NCBI RefSeq assembly: GCF_020423045.1
Contig: NZ_CP081943.1
Location: 3,596,001-3,660,000, forward strand
Length of the DNA stretch: 64,000 nucleotides
DNA from: Pseudomonas sp. MM213
GTDB taxonomy: Bacteria > Pseudomonadota > Gammaproteobacteria > Pseudomonadales > Pseudomonadaceae
Direction: 5' to 3'
The notes under the pieces are model-generated. The model was not told where the DNA came from. It made no database searches and saw nothing but the letters and a program-made list of their open reading frames with translations. Numbering within the stretch: position 1 is the stretch's first letter; each line of letters begins with the position of its first letter. The translations under genes were made by a program, and so were the position numbers. Below, in pieces: positions 9,085 to 17,494 of the stretch.

Positions 9085-9155
9085 TCTGAAGCCCAATGAT
9101 TTCAGGGCTTCTCGCCAAGCGACTGACAATTTTCGAGGAAATGAAAAATCAGCGG

Positions 9156-9187
9156 TTGACTTGGTAATGAGAATCGCTATGATTATC
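9156..9187 (+). promoter_or_regulatory. prrF promoter with overlapping Fur box
   Basis: TTGACT (9156-9161) and TATGAT (9178-9183) are 16 bases apart. The stretch 9164-9187, GGTAATGAGAATC then GCTATGATTATC, resembles the Fur consensus GATAATGATAATCATTATC and covers the -10 region. Iron-loaded Fur is therefore expected to block transcription of the sRNA that starts near 9190. Confidence 0.85.
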
Positions 9188-9189
9188 AC

Positions 9190-9301
9190 AACTGGTCGCG
9201 AGACTGGTCGATATTTGAAAAGCCCTTGGTTCGGACTCTCAGATATCTCCTCATCAGGCTAATCACGGTTATTTGACCCGGCTCTTGCCGGGTCTTTTTT
9301 T
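9190..9301 (+). ncRNA. prrF1: PrrF iron-responsive small RNA
   Basis: The sequence starts AACTGGTCGCGAGA, contains the highly conserved core GAAAAGCCCTTGGTTCGGAC and CTCCTCATCAGGCTAATCAC, and ends in a rho-independent terminator. This matches PrrF of Pseudomonas, an Hfq-dependent RNA that represses mRNAs of iron-containing proteins when iron is scarce. P. aeruginosa has prrF1 and prrF2 in tandem beside the phu genes; here one copy lies beside the heme transporter genes, so the read-through RNA PrrH cannot be made at this locus. Numbering as prrF1 is by synteny only. Confidence 0.92.
9275..9301 (+). terminator. prrF rho-independent terminator
   Basis: GACCCGGC-TCTT-GCCGGGTC forms an 8-bp GC-rich stem followed directly by seven or more T residues. 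Confidence 0.95.
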
Positions 9302-9332
9302 GCCTGTGCAAAAGTCCCCCGGCAAAACCGAT

Positions 9333-9430
9333 CCCCTGCAGGAGCCGGCTTGCTGGCGATGGCGGGTTATCAGTCAACGCATTTAGTGACTGACCCATCG
9401 CCATCGCCAGCAAGCCGGCTCCTACAGGGG
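9333..9430. repeat. REPIN
   Basis: Inverted REP pair of the GGAGCCGGCTTGCTGGCGATGG type, with outer CCCCTGCAGGAG / CTCCTACAGGGG ends. It lies between prrF and the 3' end of the PhuW gene. Confidence 0.9.
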
Positions 9431-9446
9431 GATCTGTTGCCGTTGC

Positions 9447-10304
9447 TTAGGGTTTTGATTCTGGCTGGCCCTTGCGCATCTCTGCACAGTAATCCGGCGC
9501 CGGCGTGGCAGGCGTGTACCAGACGTAATCGGCCATCGCCGCTGTGACTTCGCCGCCCTGCTGCGCCAACATTAAAACCACGGGCGCTTCGGGCGTTCCC
9601 AGATCAAGCGCATGGATCGGCACGCCGACATCCTTTCGCGCGTGGTAAGCGCCGGCGAACAGCAATGCAGGAGTGGGTGCAGCCAACAGCCGCTCGGCCA
9701 TGCGCCGGTCACGTTGCTGCTGGACGGCGAGCATCGCCGGCATTTGCGATTCGGGCAGCAGGCCGCAATGGGAACCGCTGATCTGTGCCAGTAACTCATC
9801 CTTGACCGACGTGGCATTGGAGCGAGCGCCGCTTAATGTCGGCGGCCGGGCGTAAAAAGCACGCACCTCGACAGTGTCCAGGTTGGCGGCCAGCAGCGGA
9901 TACGGTTGGGCCAGGGCGAAACGAACGATCGGCCCATACAGATTCCAGTCCCAGCCAGGTTGCCAGGCTAATGCACCAGGCAAGTCCGAGGGCAGCGTCG
10001 AGGCGTGGCGAACGTCATCGACGCGCAGCTGTTGATCCGGCGTGAGCATTTCCAGCAGCAGGCTGCCTTGCGGGCGCCGCTGTCCCAGCGCCTGCAATAA
10101 CCAGCGTTGCAGTTCATGGTGATCGCGATTGTCATGCTGCTCCCCCACGATCAATCGCGACGGCTTGGCCAGACGCGCCAGCAGCTCCTGCGCCGTCAGC
10201 GTCTGACCACTGCGCAAGTCGCGAATCTCGCCGGTGACCGGCGGCGTCGAAACATGCTGACAAGCACTCAGCATCAGCACCGCCAGAATCACCATCACAC
10301 GCAT
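9447..10304 (-). CDS. phuW: ChaN family lipoprotein (PhuW-like) of the heme uptake operon
   Basis: A 285-residue lipoprotein with signal peptide and lipobox LMLSAC. The ChaN/PhuW family is recognised by RLIVGEQHDNRDHHELQ and the C-terminal GAYHARKDVGVPIHAL; ChaN of Campylobacter binds two hemes as a dimer. The gene lies 22 bases after hmuV, in the same order as P. aeruginosa phuTUVW. The ATG at 10304 is preferred to 10322 because AGAGGG lies seven bases before it and the signal peptide then starts at its basic residue. Role inferred: periplasmic or outer-membrane heme handling. Confidence 0.82.
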   Translation of the reverse strand: MRVMVILAVLMLSACQHVSTPPVTGEIRDLRSGQTLTAQELLARLAKPSRLIVGEQHDNRDHHELQRWLLQALGQRRPQGSLLLEMLTPDQQLRVDDVRHASTLPSDLPGALAWQPGWDWNLYGPIVRFALAQPYPLLAANLDTVEVRAFYARPPTLSGARSNATSVKDELLAQISGSHCGLLPESQMPAMLAVQQQRDRRMAERLLAAPTPALLFAGAYHARKDVGVPIHALDLGTPEAPVVLMLAQQGGEVTAAMADYVWYTPATPAPDYCAEMRKGQPESKP

Positions 10305-10326
10305 ACCCACACCCTCTATCAATGAC

Positions 10327-11094
10327 TCAGCGGGCGATGATCAGCGGATGCCCACGCTCCGGGTGCTGCTGCACCAAGACGTCCAGCCCGAATACCGCCT
10401 TGAGCGGTTCCGGACGCAACACTTGCTCCGGGGTATCGAGCGCGACCGGCCGCCCGCCTTCGAGCAGTAACAGGCGATCACAATAGCGCGCCGCCAGGTT
10501 CAGATCATGCAGGATCACCAACACGGACGCGCCGCGATCGGCGAACTCGCGCACCGCTTGCAAGGTGGTGTGTTGATGCAGCGGATCAAGCATCGAAGTC
10601 GGCTCGTCGAGCAACAGCGTTTGCCCCGCCTCGCCCGGCCAGAGTTGCGCCAGCACCCGCGCCAGATGCACGCGCTGACGTTCGCCGCCGGACAACGCCA
10701 GATAGCTGCGACCACTCAAATGCCCGGCATCGGCAGCCTGCAACGCGGCGGCGACGATTTCGTCATCGCGGACCCGGCCGGTCTGGTGCGGCAAGCGCCC
10801 CATGCCGACGACTTCCTCGACGCGAAAGGCGAAGTTCAAGGTCGAGACTTGTGGCAACACCGCCAGGCGTTGCGCTCGTTGCGCGCCGGTCCAGTCACGC
10901 AACTCGCGCTCATCGAGCCACACGCTGGCGTGATCAGCCTGCAACTCGCCGCACAAGGCACCCAGCAACGTGCTTTTGCCCGCACCGTTAGGCCCCAGCA
11001 CGCCGAGGACCTCTCCCGGTTTGAGCTCAAGCGTAATATCCATCAGGACAATCTTGCGGCCTCGGCGGATGTGCAGATTTTGCGTTCGCAACAT
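10327..11094 (-). CDS. hmuV: heme ABC transporter ATP-binding protein
   Basis: A 255-residue ATPase that powers heme import. Walker [10 protein letters not shown] (near residue 38), signature LSGGERQR, Walker B LLLDEPT and the switch histidine in [12 protein letters not shown] are all present. A much longer open frame extends upstream inside hmuU, but the true ATG at 11094 shares one base with the hmuU stop codon and gives the normal family length. Regulation should follow the hmuT promoter. Confidence 0.93.
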   Translation of the reverse strand: MLRTQNLHIRRGRKIVLMDITLELKPGEVLGVLGPNGAGKSTLLGALCGELQADHASVWLDERELRDWTGAQRAQRLAVLPQVSTLNFAFRVEEVVGMGRLPHQTGRVRDDEIVAAALQAADAGHLSGRSYLALSGGERQRVHLARVLAQLWPGEAGQTLLLDEPTSMLDPLHQHTTLQAVREFADRGASVLVILHDLNLAARYCDRLLLLEGGRPVALDTPEQVLRPEPLKAVFGLDVLVQQHPERGHPLIIAR

Positions 11095-12131
11095 CAGGCA
11101 CGCCCTCGCAGCAATAGATAAAGAAAGACCGGCGCACCGATCATCGCGGTGACGATTCCGATCGGCAACTCCGCCGGCGCCAAGGCCAGTCGCGCCACCA
11201 GATCCGCGAACAACAGGAGACTGGCGCCCGCCAGCACCGAGGCCGGCAGCAACACCCGATGATCGGGACCGGCCAGCAGACGCACCAGATGCGGCACCAC
11301 CAGCCCGACAAAGCCGATCATCCCCGCCGCTGCCACCGCCGCGCCGACACCCAACGCCGTGCAAAGCACCAACTCACGCTTGAGCTTTTCGACGTCGATG
11401 CCCAGGTGCCCGGCCTCCGACTCTCCCAGCAACAACGCATTCAACGCCTTGGCGCGACGCGGCAACCACAGCGCCACGCCGGCACTGATCAACAGTAACG
11501 GCCAGAGTCGCGAATAACTGGCACCGTTCAGACTGCCCAGATTCCAGAAGGTCAGCGTTCGCAAAGTCGTGTCGTCTGCCAGGTAGGTAAACAGCCCCAC
11601 GACCGAGCCGGCCAGCGCCGTCAAAGCGAGACCCGCCAACAGCATGGTTGCGACATCGGTTTGGCCGTTGCGCCGACCCAGTCGATACACCATCGCTGTC
11701 ACGCCGAGCCCGCCGAGAAACGCGCACAGCGATAAAAGGTACGGCCCGAGGAATTCCGGCAATCCACCAAACGCCGAGCCGCCGACAATTGCAATGGCCG
11801 CGCCTAATGCCGCGCCACCGGAAACGCCCACTAACCCCGGATCGGCCAATGGGTTGCGAAACAAGCCCTGCATCGCCACGCCCGACAACGCCAGCACACC
11901 ACCCACCGCCAATCCCAACAAGGTACGCGGCAGGCGAATCTGCCCGAGGATCAGCTCGGCCTGCTCCAGTCCGTCAGGCGCAAAAGGCAGGCCGATCATG
12001 CGTAACGCTGCACGCAAGGTATCGAGCAACGGCAGGCTCACCGGACCGAGCGCCAACGACAGCCAGATCGCCAGCAAACACAGCAGGCTCAGGCCGATGA
12101 ACAACGCCCGGGGTTTTACCAGGACGGTCAT
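11094..12131 (-). CDS. hmuU: heme ABC transporter permease (FecCD family)
   Basis: A 345-residue polytopic inner-membrane permease of the FecCD/BtuC family. It has about ten hydrophobic helices, beginning [20 protein letters not shown], and conserved [21 protein letters not shown] and [12 protein letters not shown] segments that contact the binding protein and ATPase. Its start overlaps hmuT by four bases (ATGA), indicating coupling. The substrate is assigned as heme from operon context with hmuT and phuW. Confidence 0.93.
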   Translation of the reverse strand: MTVLVKPRALFIGLSLLCLLAIWLSLALGPVSLPLLDTLRAALRMIGLPFAPDGLEQAELILGQIRLPRTLLGLAVGGVLALSGVAMQGLFRNPLADPGLVGVSGGAALGAAIAIVGGSAFGGLPEFLGPYLLSLCAFLGGLGVTAMVYRLGRRNGQTDVATMLLAGLALTALAGSVVGLFTYLADDTTLRTLTFWNLGSLNGASYSRLWPLLLISAGVALWLPRRAKALNALLLGESEAGHLGIDVEKLKRELVLCTALGVGAAVAAAGMIGFVGLVVPHLVRLLAGPDHRVLLPASVLAGASLLLFADLVARLALAPAELPIGIVTAMIGAPVFLYLLLRGRA

Positions 12132-13000
12132 TGAGCAACAGTGCCGGGATAGAATCCATCACTGATCTTTTTCAACGCCTCGGGCAATCGCGGGCCTAGC
12201 CCACCCACCAGCAGCGTTGGATCGAGCTCCATGACTCGTCCGTCCTTGGCGGCGCGGGTGGAAGACAGAATCGGGTTCTCCTTGAACAGCGCTGCGCGCG
12301 CCGCTTCACCGGTCAATGCGCGGTCGGCGAACACCAGCACTTCGGGGTCCAGGCTGATCAAGGATTCATTGGAAAAAGGTTTGTAACCGGTGTGCGTCGC
12401 CAGGTTGTGCCCACCGGCCTTCTGGATCAGCCAATCAGCGGCGGTGTCCTTGCCAGCGATAAGAGGCTTGCCGCCCGCATGACCGAGCAGCACCAGCACA
12501 CTCGGTGAGGGCTGCGTCAGCTGCGCATTGGTGACCCGAACCTTTTGCTGATCGAGTTGCTGTTGATAGCCCTGGAACAGTTGCGCAGCCTTGTCCTCGG
12601 CGCCGAGCAATTTGCCCAACTGCTGCAAGTTAGCCTGCAACGTCGGCAGATCAGGCTGAGCCGAAAACAGTTCGACTTGCACCCCCGCCGTGCGAATCTG
12701 CGAAATCACCGGCGGCGGCCCCATTTCTTCGGTGCCGACCAGGATCTGCGGGCGTAAGCTCAAGATGCCCTCCGCCGACAGCTGCCGCTGATAACCGATG
12801 CTCGGTAACGCCTTGAGCGATTCCGGGTGCTGGCTGGTGGTGTCGACACCGACCAGTTTCGATTCGCCGCCGAGCGCGCTGACCCACTCCGACAAGGCCC
12901 CACCGGCGCTGACCCAGCGTTGTGGCAACTCGGCCGCTGCGGCGTGGTGGCTGACGAGAAGTCCGGCACAGAGCGCAGCAACGCGGGTACTCAGGCGCAT
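12128..13000 (-). CDS. hmuT: periplasmic heme-binding protein
   Basis: A 290-residue cluster-A-2 binding protein with a cleavable signal peptide (RVAALCAGLLVSHHAAAAEL). The fold is indicated by GGALSEWVSALGGESKLVGV and PSIGYQRQLSAEGILSLRPQ, both normal for HmuT/PhuT. It delivers heme to HmuUV. It is the first gene of hmuTUV-phuW. The usual partners hmuS (cytoplasmic heme chaperone) and hmuR/phuR (TonB-dependent receptor) are not adjacent. A Fur-like site lies about 100 bases upstream. Confidence 0.92.
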   Translation of the reverse strand: MRLSTRVAALCAGLLVSHHAAAAELPQRWVSAGGALSEWVSALGGESKLVGVDTTSQHPESLKALPSIGYQRQLSAEGILSLRPQILVGTEEMGPPPVISQIRTAGVQVELFSAQPDLPTLQANLQQLGKLLGAEDKAAQLFQGYQQQLDQQKVRVTNAQLTQPSPSVLVLLGHAGGKPLIAGKDTAADWLIQKAGGHNLATHTGYKPFSNESLISLDPEVLVFADRALTGEAARAALFKENPILSSTRAAKDGRVMELDPTLLVGGLGPRLPEALKKISDGFYPGTVAQ

Positions 13001-13096
13001 AAACAGCTTCCTTTAATGGTTTTCCCAGGCATTGAAGTGACAGGCCAAGTATCCTCGGCATCCGGCACCTGCACCCGACGGGCGAAGCGGCCATTT

Positions 13097-13115
13097 GATA
13101 ATTGTTTGCATTTGA
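13097..13115 (-). promoter_or_regulatory. probable Fur box upstream of hmuT
   Basis: GATAATTGTTTGCATTTGA matches 11 of 19 positions of the Fur consensus GATAATGATAATCATTATC, with a perfect left half (GATAAT) and a good CATT core. It lies between hmuT and the divergent Rieske gene and could serve either. The assignment is moderate. Confidence 0.5.
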
Positions 13116-13166
13116 ACGTCAAGCTCGGACATATCCAGTCACGAGCCGCCGCACTTGAGGATAGAC

Positions 13167-13484
13167 ATGAAGTTTCTTTGCGCAGGCGCTGAGCTGGCCG
13201 AATCCAGCAGCCGCGGTTTCGAAATCGACGGCGACAAGCTTTTCGCCGTACGCCGGAACGGTCAGGCCTACGTCTATATCAACCGTTGCCCGCACCGTGG
13301 CGTCGGGCTGGAATGGACACCCGACCGGTTTCTCGACCCCAGCAACAGCCTGATCCAGTGCGCCACCCACGGCGCACTGTTCCTGATCGAAGATGGCGAG
13401 TGCGTCGCCGGCCCGTGCGCCGGACAATCCCTGACCACTGTTGAAAGTCGCGAAGATGCTCAAGGAATCTGGGTCAGCCTCTAA
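13167..13484 (+). CDS. Rieske [2Fe-2S] domain protein
   Basis: A 105-residue soluble protein with both Rieske cluster motifs: [10 protein letters not shown] (C-X-H) and CATHGALF (C-X2-H). It resembles stand-alone Rieske ferredoxins that pass electrons to oxygenases, but no oxygenase is nearby, so the partner is unknown. TTGAGGA lies about six bases before the ATG. It is divergent from hmuT and its stop overlaps the sfsA stop by four bases on the opposite strand. An iron-sulfur protein sharing an intergenic region with a Fur-like site suggests, but does not prove, iron-linked expression. Confidence 0.85.
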   Translation: MKFLCAGAELAESSSRGFEIDGDKLFAVRRNGQAYVYINRCPHRGVGLEWTPDRFLDPSNSLIQCATHGALFLIEDGECVAGPCAGQSLTTVESREDAQGIWVSL

Positions 13485-14194
13485 CCGTTGAGCAACACCT
13501 CCAGACGCCGCTCGACCCGCATTTCCTCGTGGGTCAACCGCACGCCGTAAGCCAGGACTTCAACACCGCACGCCACCGCTTCTCGCAAAGCGGCCGCGTA
13601 GGCCGAATCGATTTCCTCAGCAGGACGCACGGCATCGATGCCAGTGAGGTTCACGCAATACAACTGCACCGCACGAATCCCGTCCCGCGCCAGATGCGCC
13701 AGTTCCCGCAAATGCTTGGCACCACGCTGGGTGACCGCATCGGGAAACGCCGCCACCGATGAGCCATCGAAGCCCAACGTGACACTTTTGACTTCCACAT
13801 ACGCCGGCCCGCTTGGGTAATCGAGGCGAAAGTCGATGCGACTGTTCTCCTGCCCGTAGGCCACTTCGCGTTTCAGTTCAGTGAAGCCGTTGAGCTCAGT
13901 AATGACGCCGCCCCGCAGTGCTTCCTCAATCAAACCGTTGGCTCGCCCGGTGTTCACGCAGAACAACCGCCCTTGAGGGGTCTCGCCGATTTCCCAAGTG
14001 CCGGGTAATTTGCGCTTGGGATCATTGGAGCGACTGAACCAGACCTGCCCGCCCTCCACCTGACAATTGAGCATCGAGCCGGTGTTCGGGCAGTGAATGG
14101 TCAGCAACTCGCCGTGAACGGTTTCGATATCGGCGAGAAAACGCTTGTAACGTCGGATCAGCCGACCTTCTTCGAGGGGAGGATTGAACTGCAT
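13481..14194 (-). CDS. sfsA: DNA/RNA nuclease SfsA
   Basis: A 237-residue protein of the SfsA family (sugar fermentation stimulation protein), identified by [31 protein letters not shown] and [11 protein letters not shown]; the last two supply the PD-(D/E)xK-like acidic residues. E. coli SfsA was first linked to maltose metabolism and later proposed as a nuclease; the physiological role is unsettled. It overlaps the upstream aminotransferase gene by one base, an arrangement common in Pseudomonas. Confidence 0.92.
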   Translation of the reverse strand: MQFNPPLEEGRLIRRYKRFLADIETVHGELLTIHCPNTGSMLNCQVEGGQVWFSRSNDPKRKLPGTWEIGETPQGRLFCVNTGRANGLIEEALRGGVITELNGFTELKREVAYGQENSRIDFRLDYPSGPAYVEVKSVTLGFDGSSVAAFPDAVTQRGAKHLRELAHLARDGIRAVQLYCVNLTGIDAVRPAEEIDSAYAAALREAVACGVEVLAYGVRLTHEEMRVERRLEVLLNG

Positions 14195-15366
14195 CAGCCT
14201 TGCCAGCTCTTCAAGCCGCGAGCGATGCGTTCGACCGCTTCCTGCAAACGCGGAAGGCTTTGGGTGTAGGCAAACCGCACGTGGTGGCCGGCCTGAAAAC
14301 GCCCGAAGTCGAGGCCCGGCGTAATCGCCACGTGTTCGGTTTCAAGGAAATGCCGACAGAACGCGAAGGCATCTCCGCCGAACTTGCTGATATCGGCATA
14401 CAAATAGAACGCACCCTCGGGTTCAACAGCGATACCGAAACCCAACTCCCGCAGTGCGGGCAGCAGATAATCCCGGCGCCGACCAAACTCGGCGCGACGC
14501 TCTTCAAGAATGGCGATGGTCGCAGGCTCGAAACAGGCCAGTGCGGCATGTTGAGCCATGCTCGGGGCGCTGATGTAGAGGTTCTGTGCGAGTTTTTCCA
14601 GTTCGCCGACCGCCGCTTCCGGCGCCACCAGCCAACCGAGTCGCCAGCCGGTCATGCCGAAATACTTTGAAAAACTATTCAGTACGAAGGCGCTGTCATC
14701 GACTTCCAGCACGCTGGTGGCATCGGTGCCGTAAGTCAGGCCGTGATAAATCTCGTCCACCACCAGATGGCCATGCCGCGCCTTGATCGCGGTCGACAGG
14801 CCCGCCAGCTCATCGCGGGTCAGGAGGGTTCCAGTCGGGTTGGCCGGCGATGCCACCAGCGCGCCGACGCTGTCGTGACCCCAATGACGGTCGATCAAGT
14901 CCGGTGTCAGTTGGTAACGCACCTCCGGACCGACAGGAACAAGCTGCGCCGCGCCTTCCACCAACCGCAGGAAATGCCGGTTGCAGGGGTAACCCGGGTC
15001 CGCCAGCAGCCAGTGTTTGCCCGGATCCACCAGCAAGGCACTGGCCAGCAGCAACGCGCCGGAACCGCCGGGGGTGATGAGGATTCGCCGCGGATCGATG
15101 TTCAAACCGTAACGCTGCTGATAGAAGCTGGAAATGGCCTCACGCAGCTCGGGAATGCCACGGGCGGCGGTGTAACGGGTTTTTCCCGCCGTCAGCGCGG
15201 CCTGGCCGGCCTGGATGATCGGCTCGGCGGTGGTGAAATCCGGTTCGCCGATTTCCAGGTGGATCACATCGTGGCCGGCAGCTTGCAGTTCATTGGCCCG
15301 CGCCAGCAGCGCCATGACATGGAACGGTTCGATCGCGCGACTGCGGGCACTGTAGGACTGAGCCAT
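14194..15366 (-). CDS. pyridoxal-phosphate-dependent class I/II aminotransferase
   Basis: A 390-residue fold-type-I aminotransferase. Visible signatures are EIGEPDFTT, the [11 protein letters not shown] loop, [10 protein letters not shown], and the PLP lysine in [16 protein letters not shown]. It belongs to the aspartate/alanine-type subgroup; the amino-acid substrate cannot be told from sequence. The gene precedes sfsA with a one-base overlap, and no pathway partner is nearby. Length and motifs are normal. Confidence 0.88.
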   Translation of the reverse strand: MAQSYSARSRAIEPFHVMALLARANELQAAGHDVIHLEIGEPDFTTAEPIIQAGQAALTAGKTRYTAARGIPELREAISSFYQQRYGLNIDPRRILITPGGSGALLLASALLVDPGKHWLLADPGYPCNRHFLRLVEGAAQLVPVGPEVRYQLTPDLIDRHWGHDSVGALVASPANPTGTLLTRDELAGLSTAIKARHGHLVVDEIYHGLTYGTDATSVLEVDDSAFVLNSFSKYFGMTGWRLGWLVAPEAAVGELEKLAQNLYISAPSMAQHAALACFEPATIAILEERRAEFGRRRDYLLPALRELGFGIAVEPEGAFYLYADISKFGGDAFAFCRHFLETEHVAITPGLDFGRFQAGHHVRFAYTQSLPRLQEAVERIARGLKSWQG

Positions 15367-15701
15367 TAGCCTTCCTTCAACAGGGTAAAAAAACCGATTC
15401 TACCCAAGCGCAGGAACGAGCGAGAACCTAAAGCGGTCAGACGCGTTAAGACCCTGGCCACAAACGACCCATGCGAGTGCGCAAGGTTTGACTAAAATCA
15501 TTAATTGATCAGGTCTCCAGCACCACCGGTCAAGGCTTTGCAATCATTTGCAAGCCCTTCGGGCCACTACCTCGACATCCGGGAGTAGCGCGGCCCGATT
15601 TGATCTGGTAAGTTCGCCCGCTTGCAGCCGCAGGGCCGGCAGGTGTCGGTGATGGAGCAATCCTGCGCAGATGGATTACAAGAGTAGAGGCGGTCCATTT
15701 C
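15367..15701. other. intergenic region upstream of dksA
   Basis: It holds an imperfect inverted repeat, GGCTTTGCAA/TTTGCAAGCC (about 15534-15557), and an AT-rich TTTGACTAAAATCATTAATT (about 15487-15506) that may be part of the dksA promoter, though no convincing pair of hexamers with normal spacing was found. No gene is supported here. Confidence 0.3.
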
Positions 15702-16142
15702 ATGCCCACCCAAGCAAAGCAGCAAAATCAGTCGATCAGCGGCTTCGAACCCTACAAAGAAGTAAAGGGCGAGGAGTACATGGGCAAACCCATGCGCGCT
15801 CACTTCACCAAGATCCTGAACAAGTGGAAACAGGACTTGATGCAGGAAGTCGACCGCACGGTTGATCACATGAAAGACGAGGCGGCCAACTTCCCTGACC
15901 CGGCAGACCGTGCCAGCCAGGAAGAAGAATTCAGCCTTGAATTGCGCGCCCGTGACCGCGAGCGCAAGTTGATCAAGAAGATCGACAAGACGCTGCAATT
16001 GATCGAAGACGAAGAATATGGCTGGTGCGAGTCCTGCGGCGTCGAGATCGGCGTCAAGCGACTGGAAGCACGCCCTACCGCCGACATGTGCGTTGACTGC
16101 AAGACCCTGGCGGAAATCAAGGAAAAGCAAGTCGGCAAGTAA
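15702..16142 (+). CDS. dksA: RNA polymerase-binding transcription factor DksA
   Basis: A 146-residue regulator that enters the RNA polymerase secondary channel and, with ppGpp, represses rRNA promoters and activates biosynthetic ones. A coiled-coil (about residues 35-105, including DPADRASQEEEFSLELRARD with the tip aspartates) is followed by a four-cysteine zinc finger CESCGVEIG ... CVDC. Pseudomonas also has a cysteine-poor paralogue (DksA2); this is the canonical zinc form. gluQ follows, as in E. coli. Confidence 0.97.
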   Translation: MPTQAKQQNQSISGFEPYKEVKGEEYMGKPMRAHFTKILNKWKQDLMQEVDRTVDHMKDEAANFPDPADRASQEEEFSLELRARDRERKLIKKIDKTLQLIEDEEYGWCESCGVEIGVKRLEARPTADMCVDCKTLAEIKEKQVGK

Positions 16143-16160
16143 TTGCGACTTGAACGAAGA

Positions 16161-16190
16161 ACGGAGCGTGCGAACGCTCCGTTTTTGTTT
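16161..16190 (+). terminator. dksA rho-independent terminator
   Basis: ACGGAGCGT-GCGA-ACGCTCCGT is a perfect 9-bp stem followed by TTTTTGTTT, 18 bases after the stop codon. Confidence 0.93.
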
Positions 16191-16213
16191 CTGATATTTG
16201 CTGATGTGTATTG

Positions 16214-16300
16214 CGTCTTCGGAATCGCCTTCGCGAGCAAGCTTCGCTCCTACAAAGGCCGGCGCAATCTCCTGTAGGAGCGAAGCTTGCTCGCGAAGAC
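16214..16300. repeat. REP pair in reversed (ends-inward) arrangement
   Basis: CGCGAGCAAGCTTCGCTCCTACA (16232-16254) and its complement beginning TGTAGGAGCGAAGC (16273) are arranged with the GTAGG ends pointing towards each other, opposite to the other REPINs in this window. The pair separates dksA from gluQ. Confidence 0.85.
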
Positions 16301-16346
16301 GGCTTCAAGCCATGCTCGAAACGATTGGACAGCCTGAAATCGCCTT

Positions 16347-17240
16347 ATGACCGCCATCGCCCCCGCCTACATCGGACGCTTCGCCCCCACGCCAAGCGGC
16401 CATCTGCATTTCGGTTCGCTGGTCGCAGCGCTGGCCTCGTACCTCGACGCGCGCTCGGTGGGCGGGCGCTGGTTGATGCGCATGGAAGACCTTGATCCGC
16501 CACGGGAAGAGCCCGGTGCCCAAGCGGCCATTCTCAAGGCACTGGAAAGCTACGGTTTCGAGTGGGACGGCGAAATGGTCCGACAGAGCGACCGGCACGA
16601 CGCCTACGCCGAGGTGCTCAATCGCCTGTTCAATCACGGCCTGGCCTACGCCTGCACGTGCTCGCGCAAACAACTGGAGCCGTATCACGGCATTTATCCG
16701 GGCTTGTGTCGCAATGCAGGCCATGGCACTGAAGATGCCGCCATTCGCTTGCGCGTGCCTGAGCTGGAATACCATTTCATCGACCGCGTGCAGGGTGAGT
16801 ACCGCCAACACCTGGGCCGGGACGTTGGTGATTTCGTGATCCGCCGTCGCGACGGGCTCTACGCCTATCAACTGGCGGTGGTGCTCGATGACGCCTGGCA
16901 AGGCATCACCGACATCGTCCGTGGCGCCGACCTGCTGGACTCCACGCCACGCCAGCTCTATCTGCAAGAACTGCTGGGTTTTTCGCAACCGCGCTATCTG
17001 CACATCCCGCTGATTACCCAGCCTGACGGCAACAAGCTCGGCAAGTCCTACCGTTCGCCGCCGCTGACCGAAGACCAGGCAACACCGTTGTTGCTGCGCG
17101 CATTGCGCGCACTCGGGCAAAATCCCGGCACAGAACTGGCGTACGCCACGCCACGGGAAGTGCTGAACTGGGGCATCGCCCACTGGGACGCGCTGAAGAT
17201 CCCGCGCACACTCAACCTGCCCGAAGCGCAACTACAGTGA
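16347..17240 (+). CDS. gluQRS: tRNA glutamyl-Q(34) synthetase
   Basis: A 297-residue truncated glutamyl-tRNA synthetase homologue that attaches glutamate to queuosine at position 34 of tRNA-Asp. The Rossmann catalytic core has the HIGH-type motif FAPTPSGHLHFGS, zinc ligands CTCSRK and CR, and a KMSKS-like GNKLGKS near residue 230; the anticodon-binding domain of GluRS is absent, as is normal for this family. It lies behind dksA, the conserved neighbour. The ribosome site is weak. Confidence 0.93.
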   Translation: MTAIAPAYIGRFAPTPSGHLHFGSLVAALASYLDARSVGGRWLMRMEDLDPPREEPGAQAAILKALESYGFEWDGEMVRQSDRHDAYAEVLNRLFNHGLAYACTCSRKQLEPYHGIYPGLCRNAGHGTEDAAIRLRVPELEYHFIDRVQGEYRQHLGRDVGDFVIRRRDGLYAYQLAVVLDDAWQGITDIVRGADLLDSTPRQLYLQELLGFSQPRYLHIPLITQPDGNKLGKSYRSPPLTEDQATPLLLRALRALGQNPGTELAYATPREVLNWGIAHWDALKIPRTLNLPEAQLQ

Positions 17241-17317
17241 TCAAACTTGCAGTGGCGCGCCCATCCGTTACCATCGCCGCACGTTTTCGGGCACGCGCAT
17301 AAAAAAGAGAGGCCGGG

Positions 17318-17494
17318 ATGTACATCTATCGCTTGGTCCTGCTCCTGGTAGTGGGGATTTACCTGTTTTCCCCGGCCATCATGGATTGGTGGATCGACGC
17401 CACTGGCGCCTGGTATCGCCCGTATCTGCTCTGGCTGATTCTGATCGTCGTGACCTTCATCCTGCAGAGCCAAAAAGATGCCGATGAGCTTTAG
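17318..17494 (+). CDS. cbrX: small membrane protein CbrX, overlapping cbrA
   Basis: A 58-residue protein starting MYIYRLVLLLVVGIYLF, with two hydrophobic helices (about 5-22 and 37-52) flanking a WWIDATGAWYRPY loop. The position matches CbrX, described upstream of cbrA in P. putida, where its translation is coupled to cbrA. It overlaps the cbrA start by 17 bases and cbrA has no ribosome site of its own, so ribosomes translating cbrX probably open or feed cbrA. A GA-rich AAAGAGAGG precedes the ATG. Any direct action of the peptide on the kinase is unknown. Confidence 0.85.
   Translation: MYIYRLVLLLVVGIYLFSPAIMDWWIDATGAWYRPYLLWLILIVVTFILQSQKDADEL

Noticed and set aside
9186..9413. Reverse-strand open frame across prrF
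   Set aside because: It reads through the sRNA, its terminator and a REPIN, and has no coding signature.
11095..11364. N-terminal extension of hmuV
   Set aside because: It is an out-of-frame reading of hmuU with Gly/Arg/Ala-rich composition; the ATG at 11094 gives the normal ATPase start.
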